Source: Serendipita indica DSM 11827 (lineage: Eukaryota > Basidiomycota > Agaricomycetes > Sebacinales > Serendipitaceae). From it: a DNA stretch of 64,000 nucleotides. Positions 44,275-54,643 of the stretch are shown here, in pieces. Position numbers and translations under genes: made by a program. Positions within the stretch are counted from its first letter, which is position 1; the number at the start of each line of letters is the position of its first letter. The stretch lies in NCBI GenBank assembly GCA_910890315.1, contig CAJVGD010000019.1, positions 434,001 to 498,000 on the forward strand, in the 5' to 3' direction. Under the pieces are notes generated by a model. That model saw only the letters and a list, made by a program, of their open reading frames with translations, did no database searches and was not told the origin of the DNA.

Positions 44275-45741
44275 ATGGCCCAGAAGCGCGGAATACATGA
44301 CGTGGATCAAGATCCAATAACGAAATTAGAAGAGGAAGTTCGGTTTGGTCCACGAAGACGACTGGAATCTAGTCACGAGCTCGGCCAAAAGCTAGAGTTG
44401 CCCTCAAAATCAACACCTCCCACCCAAGTCGCATTCCAGAAGCCATATCAACTCGTATCGTTCTCATATACACCCCAGAGAGAGCTGGTGTTCAACGACT
44501 CGGCATTGCGATTTTGGGTCGAGCCTCCCCGGAATGCAGACCTCAACTATCGGTATGCCCATTGGATAAAGAGAAAGGAGGAGAGAGGTAGACTGGATGG
44601 ATTGCTAAAGGCGGCTATTCATGCGCGATGTGACGAGACTAGAAGTCGTGCTCGCACCATTTGTTGGAGAGGTGTCCTATGCAAGTGAGTTATGTCGCTA
44701 TAAAACGTCTTTATTTGATGATACCAGGATTCTAATCGCGCCGTACGAGGAACGGGATAAATGGGAACTCAATGTAATGCGACTCGGGGATACAATATAC
44801 CTTGAGGAACACGCCACAGATCAAGCTCTGGCACAAAAGTAAGACAAATCTTGCTTCCCCGCCTATCTCACGGACCACAGAGAAAATATGAACGAACATC
44901 AGCGTAAGCAGACATATTACGGGTACTGAAATTCCATATCAGACACTCAAAGACTCACTCACGATTAGTTATTCCTTTGAATCATGGTGTACGGACGTCC
45001 GTCCGCGGGGACACGACCAACAACCACGCTGGGGTGGTGATGTGGACACCAATGTGCAATGGTGCTCTGTAGTCAAAACGAAAATAGGTCAACATCGGCT
45101 GCTCATAGGCGGGGAGGTAGATTGCGTACGTGGTAAGGGAGGCGACCTCTCGCCGCTATGGATGTTCACATATATGCAGGCCGATATACCGAACAGCCAG
45201 ATACCTTTGTTGAGCTCAAGACCTCGATGACCATTCGCCCAGGCAATGGCTGGGACGAAGCAAAGTTTGAAAAGTTAGACGGGCTCGGTCTTCCGTTTCC
45301 GCTTCTAATTGACTTGCCAGGAAGCTGCTCAAGTTTTATTTTCAATCATTTCTACTGGGAGTCCCAGAGATTGTGGTGGGCTTCAGAACGCCACAAGGTC
45401 GGTTGCAGACTGTGCAAACGTTTAAAACGCTTGAAATTCCTCGTATGGTCCGGGGTAAGCCGAGTGAATGGAACCCCGGCGTGTGTCTCTCTTGGGGAGA
45501 CAACTTCATATCCCAAGTGATCGAATGGGCAAGCAAACTCACATGTACGCTGGAGAGGGCTCAGGTCGGGCGAATCTCCTTTGAGCCAGGGGTCGGAATG
45601 AGATTCAACATGCTGTCCGAAGCGGAAATAGAGGAGGTTCGAGACGGAGAAGATCGCATAGGCTTTCTTCCTACATGGTTTGTGGAACATTGCTTGGCTC
45701 CTCCAAAGCCGAGTCTGTCTGACGAAGGACGAACACTATGA
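44275..45741 (+). CDS. RAI1: Rai1/DXO decapping nuclease
   Basis: Rai1/DXO proteins remove faulty or non-canonical RNA 5' caps and, in fungi, support the nuclear exonuclease Rat1. Start MAQKRGIHDVDQDPITKLEE at 44275. Core blocks: PYQLVSFSYTPQRELVF, LNYRYAHWIKRKEERGRLDG, YSFESWCTDVRPRGHD, VVKTKIGQHRLLIGGEVDC (family GEVD acidic pair), TFVELKTSMTIRP (ExK of the active site), PEIVVGFRTPQGRLQTVQTF and CLSWGDNFISQVIEWASKL. It ends SLSDEGRTL at 45741. Acidic metal ligands and the Lys are in place, so the enzyme looks intact. Five or so short introns. Confidence 0.88.
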
Positions 45742-45886
45742 GTACATCTTAGAGTAATTTGGAACCGCAATTGAATTGAATTGCGTCAAACTTCACTTGC
45801 CGTCCGCTGATTTGATCCGGTTATCATGTGCCCGGGACCTCTGCTTGGTTCGTCGATTCTTGGACACTAACCACAACCTTGCCACG

Positions 45887-47302
45887 ATGGGTTCCCAGTC
45901 CAAGCCGGTTCAACAACTCACGCCGTTTGGACATGCGCTTGCTGGTGCGCAACTCTCTTTCTCCCTCGTTCCTGCGATTGTCTGAAATGTCCGATAGGTG
46001 CTCTGGGAGGCGTCTTTTCCAATGCGTATGTACCCCATGTATCGTTTCAAATGGCTACTGATCGGTTTCCCTGCAAGCGTCGTATATCCGCTTGATACGT
46101 GAGTGACGTCCTGTTCACTCAGCCTTCTATGCTCAAACCAGTGCAGCGTAAAGACCCGGATCCAAGCAACGTCGAGTGATGAATCAAGGAGGAAAGGGAA
46201 ATCAGTCCAGTCGACGTCAATCACTTCGCTCCTACTGCAAATTCTCAAGCAGGAAGGGGTCGCCGGTTTCTACAAGGGATTTGGTGCCAGCATGCTCAAC
46301 ACATTCTCAATGCGTACGTACTGAGGTAGTGTATTTACAGCACCTGACGTTTGCTAGAATATGCATATTTCTTCTTTTACAGTTTTGTGCGCTCGACATA
46401 TATTAAACGAACAACAAAAGCAGGAAAGAAGCCAGAGGCACTCTCAACAGCCGTTGAACTCATTTTGGGTGCCGTAGCTGGGGCACTAGCGCAGATATTC
46501 ACAATTCCAGTATCCGTGATTGCGACTCGCCAGCAAATTGGACGGTCGGTAGCCGTCAAAAAATCCAACTCGCTACCGTCTATTCCCACACCGCGCTCTC
46601 AAGATCAACCATCACCTTCAGAACAAGTAACACTTCCTTCGGTGATTCAAGTCGAGCAGTCTGTCGAGGAGAGTCCTGTTGAGCGAACAACGGACGACTC
46701 GTTCTTGGCTGTAGCACGTGAAATCATTCAAGAGGATGGGGTTACTGGCCTATGGCTGGGTATCCATTCAAGCCTGGTACTCACTGTGAATCCAGCAATT
46801 ACCTATGGTGTTTTCGAGCGCGTCAAGTCGATATTTACTCTAGGAGATCCAACGGTCAAAATGGGTCCCTGGAGAGCATTCCTTGTGGGTGCCTTGTCGA
46901 AGACACTGGCCACGATAGTGAGTCAAATAGTCAAGTAAGAATCCCGTCTAATCCATATAGGTCACATATCCATACATCATGGCCAAAGTTCGTGTACAGG
47001 CCCACGGTTCCAAGCTAGAAAGCTCGGAGAAGGGATCCACCACGGCTGCGCCAAAATACAATGGTGCATTGGATGTACTGAGAAAGGTTTACAAGTCAGA
47101 CGGCATTATTGGTTGGTACCAGGTACGATATATCCGATCCGAATGAGGCCGGGTATTGATCCATCTATAGGGAATGAGCGCTCAGATCCTCAAGGCCGTT
47201 CTCGCACAAGCATTCCTTTTCATGACCAAGGAGCAATTCGAGCAATATGCGCTTATTATCATGGTTGCATGGGGGAGATTGAGGAATGCGTCACCGGCGT
47301 GA
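45887..47302 (+). CDS. ANT1: Peroxisomal adenine nucleotide carrier (Ant1/PMP47-like)
   Basis: This is a six-helix mitochondrial-carrier-family protein that, in its PMP34/47/Ant1 branch, brings ATP into peroxisomes for fatty-acid activation. Start MGSQSKPVQQLTPFGHALAG at 45887. The three repeats carry the signatures VVYPLDTVKTRIQ, IPVSVIATRQQ (degenerate second motif, as in this branch) and TYPYIMAKVRVQAHG. Each is followed by a GFYKG/GLWLG/GWYQG-like block. A Ser-rich loop of about 60 residues separates helices 3 and 4. It ends WGRLRNASPA at 47302. The branch assignment rests on the repeat-2 and repeat-3 motifs; another organelle is possible. Confidence 0.82.
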
Positions 47303-47495
47303 CAAGAAACAGTTACAATATATCCATGCATTATATACAGTCCAAAATCTCTTTGTTCCATCTGTTTGTGAGAGCTCGGGCTGGCAAGCCCGAAGCAATT
47401 CGCCGGCTTGCTCCCAACGATCACTTTCTTTACCAGAGCCACTATTTGCTCCATCTCTGTACGCCCTCTGAGAGATCCAAGAAGCAAAGGATACC

Positions 47496-48798
47496 ATGTA
47501 TCAACAAGGATATGGCCAACCGATGCAGCAGCAAGGCTACGGAATGCAGCAGCAGCCGCAACAACAGCAATGGGTGCACATCGACCAGCATAACAATATT
47601 CTCAAGAACTTTGTAGGCGATTTCCACAGGTTAAGAATTCAAAATGTCTCATATTGTCCTCGATTCATGTAGCGCCTTGCCCACGAGCAAGTCGAAAGTC
47701 AACGACGGCAGATGGAGGAGCAGGAGCGAGTCATTGCGTCACTTCGAGATCGTGTGAATAGGCTTGAAGGCGGTCCAGAGGATAATATCCGTCCCGGTGG
47801 ACCAAAGGGCGGGTCTTCCGTCGATGATTTCTCTATCAAGGCAAGTTTCCAACGGTTTGGAGATGTACACTCTTATCATAGCTTTCTAGAATGCCGGCGC
47901 CAATCTCGAAAGGCTGATCAACCGATGGGCAGTCGACACTGTGCGAACTCCACCAGCTACGCTGAATGTCCTCCGAGACGCGGTTCTGAAAGATATCTTT
48001 GGGAATGCACCACCTCCGGATGATACTGCTGCCACGCCTGCTGTTGTTCAGGCGCTTTTACGGCACGCAATGTCCGAGGCTGTCTCGGAGGGCATTGTCA
48101 ACTGCCTCATTGTGACCAACTCATCTGAAGCTAATGTCCAACTGACACGAATTCATGAACACTTGTTTGCGCGTACGTATTGTCCGCTTGTATCATTAGC
48201 ATGTACGCTTACGCTCATTTATATAGGAGACGCAACCGTCGCGTCTGTATGGCGACGACAAACCTATTCAGCCGCCGTCGAGTCGTGTACTCCAGAGATG
48301 TCGATATTGATCATGAAGGAAACGATACCAAATCTGACCAAACTGGTCTCGATAGATGGCAAGACTCCACCTCCGACCTGTACGCAGATTCTGGACAATG
48401 CATATGCGTTTTCGCGCATGCTGCACGGGTCCAAGTCGACTTCTGGCGGGACGACGGACGCATTTTATCGTGCATTCGTTCCGGAACTTGGCAGTGTACT
48501 GCATCCGAGGCAGATTGAGCTCATCAAGCGCTGCTTGAAGAGTGAGCGCGGGGAGCAGGATCGCGTCGGTGCATGTGTGTTCCCGGGCTTGGTGAAGATA
48601 TCCAGGGGTCAAGCTGAAGGTGGGAAAGACGTAGAGGACACGCAAGTTGTGGTCAGGCGGGCGCAGGTACTTTGCCAGTGCGCACTTGGGTACCATAGCG
48701 AGCAGCAGCAACACCAGCAGACGCCTTCACATGCATCGACTCCACCGTTGCAATATGCGCAATCGACGGGATCAAGTATGCCTTACCAACAGTATTGA
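47496..48798 (+). CDS. Unknown Q-rich protein with coiled coil
   Basis: I do not recognise the family. Start MYQQGYGQPMQQQGYGMQQQ at 47496 is a Q/G/Y-rich low-complexity head. Then come VHIDQHNNILKNF, a coiled coil (QVESQRRQMEEQERVIASLR), a Gly-rich hinge and a helical globular domain: NLERLINRWAVDTVRTPPAT, VVQALLRHAMSEAVSEGIVN, LTRIHEHLFA, ILIMKETIPNLTKLV and LIKRCLKSERGEQDRVGACV. The tail is again Gln/Ser-rich and ends SSMPYQQY at 48798. Four or so exons. Prion-like ends around a folded core suggest a condensate or RNA-associated protein, but this is inference only. Confidence 0.65.
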
Positions 48799-49078
48799 TG
48801 ATTGGAGTCCGCCCATCTGGGCTGTTTGATGCGATACGACGGCGTACCGTGTGAATGTCTCTCGAGTTTACGTATGGACAGCGAACGATAATCAAACTTG
48901 GATTCTCTTCTTTCTTATGCTTCGGGAGTCAGAGGTACATATGCGTGCATGCCAGAGAATGATGGATTATGAACGAGAAATGTGTATGCGCGTGAAATGT
49001 AGAATGCTGGTGACGAACAACAAAGACGAGAGAAACACGAGTGGACGAGACTGGAGGGGTTCCCATGTGGAGTGGCAG

Positions 49079-50702
49079 TCATTGCGACGAATACGGAAGC
49101 CTCAAGGAATGCGGTGATGGACCCCTCGGACGATCAGTGACAATGGTGACTGGCTCTGAATACACGGGGCCTTTCTGGAGGGGTGCGAATCCTTTTGCTT
49201 CGAACCAGAGCTGAATAGTGTACTGTAAAGGGTATGCCGTCAGTATCAGGAAGAGAAGCGTCTGTTACGCAACGTACTTGGAGAGATAAGGAGGGGAAGC
49301 TAAATGAGGGCTTGAGATCCTTTCGGACGATAATTTCTGCATCAAAGTGCCGTTGATTGGCATTGCTCGTGGTGGAGGATATGCCGGACGACGACGAGGG
49401 CCAGCATGAACCCTGGACGGCAACTTCTTCGTGCTCTCCGTCTGCTTGGAGTTTGTGCAGCTTGTGAACAGTATGTGGGTGACTACTCGACTCGATGAGC
49501 TGTGTGCGCGTGCTCTGGACGAGAGCGACTTTGATGGCGGATGCACCCAGAAAGTCGAGGAGCTGGGTGTCGTAGGACTCTAGTGTGACGTGGAGATGTA
49601 TCACACAGTCACGGGCGTATATTCGCTGCTGAGAGCCAGATTCATACGTGTCCGAGTGCCTTCTGTCGGCGGCCAGCTGCCGTGTGGGCTGGGAGACGGC
49701 GAGCTATATAAAGGGGGAAAGATGACGTGAGAATGAAGCCAGACTTACGGGATAAGGAACACGAGACGTACAGTGCATTCTAGCGAAGCTCTTCGAGCGC
49801 CAAAGAGCATTCCGTGGACAACGCGAGGCGGTCGAGAGTCCCACCCTTCTGGATCGAGCGAGGGACCAAGTATCGGGTGATGGTTCTGATACGCAGATTC
49901 TAGGAGCGGCGAAGGCCGCGGGGCTCGGGCTCGGGGGAGATAGACAAACGACGTCGTTAGCCTAGAATGGTCAGCATAATGTGACTCTAAAAGGGACCCA
50001 CGCACGTATTATCGACCCTGAGAGATCCTCTTTGGATAAGGACTTGAATCTTGTAGTCAATAAACGTCGAGTGGCCTTTGGGCGCAAACGTCGGTGGGAG
50101 TGGCACAGATACCGGTCGACCATGGTTGTCGTTGACGACAATCTGAGTCGGTAGAGGTATCGAGAATGGCCATGAATACGACCCGGAGAGCTTGCCACTA
50201 AAGGCAGAGTGGCGTACACCCGGGTCGTGAGGATGGCCCATAGACGACGTCCACAGCGTCTGGGAGAGCTCTAGAAAGGGAGATTGGTCTGCTCCAACCG
50301 AGTAAACCTGGCCGCGAACCTGAAAGAAGTGATATCAGCGCTAAGAGGGGGAGCCGGCTGCAGCTAGCGACTGGGACGCACGAATACGACAATCCCATGA
50401 ATTGTAGTCGCGTTTTCCGCAAGATCTAGGTCAACTGAACCCTCGACAATGTCGCGGTCAAAGTATAGCGGATGCGCTTTAGGTGGGCTGGCGTTACTTC
50501 TGACTCTGAGCGTGAGCCACGGAGCTGAGTGACCGTTTGTAGAGAGAGTAAATGCTTGTTCTACACGCTGTGGGGGGCTTGCCGGCCGCGAGGGAGACGC
50601 AGACGGCGTCGAGCGTCCAGAGCGGCTCTGACTCGTGCTCTTTGTCGCTGCGCGTCTTGTTGCAGGAGAATGTGCGAGCATTGTCGTCTCGTGGACGAGC
50701 AT
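49079..50702 (-). CDS. Arrestin-like protein
   Basis: This is a probable arrestin-fold adaptor of fungal type, whose members recruit ubiquitin ligases to plasma-membrane proteins. The chosen ATG at 50702 gives MLVHETTMLAHSPATRRAAT; an upstream in-frame start is not visible. Blocks: LYFDRDIVEGSVDLDLAENA and TTIHGIVVF (N-lobe strand pair), QVYSVGADQSPFLELSQTLW, SYSWPFSIPLPTQIVVND, LPPTFAPKGHSTFIDYKIQV and LTTSFVYLPRARAPRPSP. The C-lobe ends with YTIQLWFEAKGFAPLQKGPV and a stop at 49079-49081. The order matches arrestin-like proteins of Agaricomycetes as recalled. No PY motif was noted in the parts read. Confidence 0.65.
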
Positions 50703-51019
50703 CTTGCCTGAGGGAGAATCGACTCCCCGGACTATTTGAAGCGTTCTGGACACTGACTGCGGCGACTGCGAGCGGGAACGAGCTCAGGGTGTATCTAGGT
50801 CGGGTTCTGCACCGATTTGGGCTGTTTATATAATTTCTGTACATTTATTCAGGTCGCCACATGCTTGCCCATGCGGTCCCTTCAGTGGGGTTCGGCACCT
50901 CGTTCATTTCGAATAACACCGACGAGTTTCCTTTTCTTATTTTTAACATTATTTTTATTTCGACCATCAGCGCCCGCCGGCGATCAACGCCATTGTTTTC
51001 AGCTTCTCTGTCCTAACCC
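50703..51019. other. Divergent intergenic region
   Basis: This 317 bp stretch lies between the arrestin-like and NUP49 starts. It holds their promoters by position and an A/T-rich pyrimidine stretch near 50930-50965. No exon is visible. Confidence 0.5.
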
Positions 51020-52654
51020 ATGTCAGGCCTATTTGGCAGGTACCCACAACTTTGCCCTCTATGTTTTCTACGTCTTTTCTGACAAGGTTTTATATTTTTC
51101 AGCTCGACGTTCGGCACGCAACAACAGCCGGCTGCTACGAATCCATTCGGACCTAAACCATCTGGGACACTTGGGTCGGCGCTTGCATCCAGCACAGCTC
51201 CTTCTCAGCCCTCTGGCTTCTCCTGGGGCACTTCCTCGACTGCCGCTCCCTCGACGCCGCTCCCAACATCCTCCCTCGGCGGCTCTGGTCTCTTTTCGTC
51301 CACCGCGACCGCAAAGCCTGGAGGATTTGGACTCTCCACGCTCGGGTCATCGACTGTTGCACCTTTGCAGCAACAACAGCCTCCTTTAGGTTCATCCACC
51401 CTGACTACCTCCGCGTGCGTCCTTGTGGCTTTAGTTCCGGCTCGCGTCTCTCATCACGCACATGTCTCTTTACATACAGCGCCCCCACGACCTTGCCAGT
51501 TCTCAACGGAGCCGCAAAATTCAATGATCTCCCACAACCCATCCAGGATCTTCTCAATGACACTGAGCACGTTTTAAACCTATTTCTGCATCGTTACGGC
51601 TCTAACCTCTTGATCAGATCGCTCATTCAAAGCGGCTTAAATGCTGCAAAGGACCTCAAGGGTCGAAAACTTGGCGACTCTATCCTCACCAACACGGAAA
51701 ACTCGCGTCAACTCTTTCATGTGCGTAAAACATTTTTGGGCTTCATTGTCTAGACCATGACCGCATTGCTTGAGCGGTTCCCTCATTTTCTCCATCCCGT
51801 CATCAGAGCCGTTCTATCCGGTGCTCCTCGTCATCTATTCTCCCGTATTCTCGCGATGCATAGTCGGCTTCACACACACGCGCGTGTGCGTACGCGCGCA
51901 CACATACACATGCGATGACCTCGCTCGTCTATTCTGTTCGTCCCGCTGCCCTCGTCTAACAAAACTCGCACGTGTAGGATCTGACCTCGAGTTCGAACAC
52001 GCTTCAAGCCGATGATCTCTTTGCAAAGAACCTCAGAAAAAAGGTGGACCAGGCCGTCCAAGATGTCGTCGTTTGCACGCACATTATCGATGGGTTCCGG
52101 GAAAGCGGAATCCAGCATCCGAATCTCAAGACGAATGCACAATATCCTATAGAGTGCGTCCCAGTCATCGTCGACTTATCTAACCGGCGTTCTTTACCCG
52201 ATTGTATGACTAATGGCCTCGGGCTCATTAGATTCTTTGTCCGTCTGACCGACGAAATGCAGGACCGGCTCACGCGCTACAAGTCGATTGTCGACGTATG
52301 TCCCGTTTCGACATTCTTGCCGTAATCTCTGACAAATCATCTCGTAACAGCAACTCAACCGAAAGCTCGCATTTTCATTTCAGGCGCAGCAGACACCACA
52401 AGGTGTGTTTCTCGAGTCCCCTTGCCGTGACCAACGGCACGTTCAGGGCATCCCACTAGCTTCATCCCTGACATGATTCTCCCCTCGCAGCAATCACGAC
52501 AACTCTACAGTCGCAGCACGCTTCCTTTATCGCGCTCGCGGCAAAAGTAGCAGAGATTGAAGGCTCGTTCGAGGACGTCAAGCTTCAATTTGCAACGCTC
52601 TACAAGGCTCGCACAGGGAGTGCCCTTGACCCTTTCGGCCGTACACCATCGTGA
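51020..52654 (+). CDS. NUP49: Nucleoporin Nup49/Nup58-like
   Basis: This is a channel nucleoporin of the Nsp1-Nup57-Nup49 (p62) complex. Exon 1 is MSGLFG at 51020, followed by an intron and SSTFGTQQQPAATNPFGPKP. The head is Ser/Thr/Gly-rich with a few FG-like dipeptides (TFGT, NPFGP, GFSWG, GGFGLS), fewer than in yeast. The C-terminal half is coiled coil: NDLPQPIQDLLNDTEHVLNL, DDLFAKNLRKKVDQAVQDV, VCTHIIDGFRESGIQHPNL, FFVRLTDEMQDRLTRYKSIV and QLNRKLAFSFQAQQTP. It ends DPFGRTPS at 52654. One intron (about 51721-51977) is far longer than others in the window and holds a 44 bp alternating purine-pyrimidine tract. Confidence 0.78.
51871..51914. repeat. 44-bp perfect alternating pyrimidine-purine tract
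   Basis: Every step from 51871 to 51914 alternates pyrimidine and purine, with CA/TG and CG runs and an imperfect palindrome around GTGTGCGTACGCGCGCACAC. Such tracts favour Z-DNA and cruciforms. It lies within a NUP49 intron. Confidence 0.85.
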
Positions 52655-52730
52655 TCGCAGCACCGGACAAGTCGACAGTTATCTTTGGGTGATAACCTCT
52701 CTTCATTGTCATAGACATATTCGAACCAAG

Positions 52731-54325
52731 CTAGTCACCGATAGCGCCATTGGCGCTACATAACATGAGCAGGATTTCAAACGTGTCGTCCACCTGACCA
52801 CCGTAAAGGAGCTCCTTGTCATCCTGTGGACACACCCAGTCTAGTGTCTCTGGACGCCGATGGGCTACGAATAAGAATGAGAGTCCAGGCTCATCCCAGC
52901 CTACGCGCTGCCATTCGCTATAGATATCCGCATTTGGTCCATTTCGATCATTGGCTGTAGTTTGGGAGCGTGTGAGAATGGGCTGAAAATGAAACCAGGC
53001 GCCGAAAGCACGCCAGAAGGGTGTCTCTCGCTCGATGCTGCGAACGCGGTCTGCATTATTAATGAGAAGCTGATGACGAGAAGGTAGTGGGGTTTGGAAT
53101 AGGGTACTTACAGGCTATCAGGATGGTGGCCTGCGGAGACGTACCCGGGAGAAAGTCCGGCGAGGTGATTTGGATGAGTGAACGCAGTAGTGGTGCAAGC
53201 AGGGTTGGAAAGTAGACCTGTAAAGAGCCAGACCCGAAGCCCCGAAGGATCAGTGACAGCGACGAAACGCATGCGCATGCCATGGGGTCGACGATCCATG
53301 TGGAGCACGGAACACGTTTGTGAGCGCGCTAGAACAAGCTTGTTTTGAACCATGGGACCCACCAGGTCACTACACAGAATCGTCAACCGTGGACCATGCT
53401 CGCCGTCTCGTTCGACAAGGTACCGCGTACATAGTTCGGTCGATAGCATCCGGACGTGCTCCGCGTTCCCCCACGCGAGATCTCGGACTTGTATCGTGAC
53501 ATTGCCGGCAGAGTTTGATCCTCCTCGGTTATCCTCCCCCTGACCATCCGTTCCTCCCGGTCCGAACCCATTGTCATCGCCATCCCTGGCCATATCAAAG
53601 GCGATGCCGTGAATACCATCACGTTTCCACTGTTCCATCTGCAACGCCACGTTCTCTTTCAGGAGCACGCACACGTCTGGAAGATCCGTGAGGACGACCG
53701 CCGCCACCCCCTTGCTGGCATCCTGTACGAAGCGTAGAAGCGATTCTGCGGCCGCAAGCCCGACATAACCCATCCCGGCTCCGAGTTCGATGAGCACCAC
53801 CTCGCGCGTGTCCACTTCCACCCGTTTCCTCAACCCACTCGTGTCTACATCCACCACCGCCGCCTTCTCGTCGCTTCTTGCGTGCCGATAGTAGTCCACG
53901 TTGGTACCCGGCAGCGTGAATCCCGGTGTCCACGGCGGATCATACTCGACGACCCTCATGCCGGATGGACCCTCATCTTTGCCTTGCCCACGCATGTCCA
54001 GGCGAGAATATACCGTATCCACACTGCCCGAAGCCAGATATCGTGTCAAGAGGTATGCTGCTTCCCTGTAGAATGCACACTTTAGGATTTTAGACTTGGT
54101 TCGACCATGCGCAGAGAAGAGCCGAGTCAAGGGAAGGAAGAAAGGATCATAACACGATCGATAAACTCACCATATGCGGCCGGGGATTCCCCAGCGAGAG
54201 ATGCCGTCCCGTTGGCGCGACATAGCTGCAAACGTAAACAACACATCTTCGTCTTTATTCGTCGCATTAGAAGGCTCCAAATCACGAGATCCTTGAACGA
54301 TGGGAGTGGGCTGGGCATCCATCAT
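52731..54325 (-). CDS. Protein lysine methyltransferase, METTL21/EFM-like
   Basis: This is a seven-beta-strand SAM methyltransferase of the Methyltransf_16 group, whose members modify lysines on elongation factors and chaperones. Start MMDAQPTPIVQGSRDLEPSN at 54325. After one intron come EAAYLLTRYLASGS and EYDPPWTPGF. Motif I is VVLIELGAGMGYVGLAAAES, and the acidic post-I block is AVVLTDLPDVCVLLKENV. Next are TIQVRDLAWGN, LTILCSDLVYFPTLLAPLLR and ATILIAYRVRSIERETPFWR with AFGAWFHFQPIL. It ends LMLCSANGAIGD at 52731. The insert between strands 4 and 5 is Gly/Asp-rich. The substrate is unknown; the fused FW..FG.WF block resembles fungal Efm2/Rrg1-type proteins. Confidence 0.8.
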
Positions 54326-54643
54326 GTGCAACGCTTGGAACGAAGTCGGGAATCAGTTTTACGGTGCCACACTTTACCATCTTCTGGACGGTTTCACCAG
54401 TAATAAAGAAGCCTATAAGTACATCTCTGAACATCGATGTTTAGGAATTCACCATGCGCACGACTTAAAACCTGCCGGCTGGAAAGTAATATAAACATGT
54501 TAAGGTAAGTTATGTACCAGGAAATGAGAAGCTATATCTATGACCAAACGAGGGGAACGGTAAACGACCGCCGGCGTGAAGAGTCCGTGAAGATACGCCG
54601 AGACCCTTTGCGCGAAGCGTAGCTCCTGCAAACGCAAAGGTTC
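54326..54643. other. Gap with duplicated 3' flank sequence
   Basis: This stretch lies downstream of the WSC-LysM gene. About 54555-54600 (minus sense ACGCCGGCGGTCGTTTACCG) resembles about 57220-57275 (ACGCCCGCGGTCGTCTACCG), which lies behind the LysM relic. No exon is visible. Confidence 0.5.
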
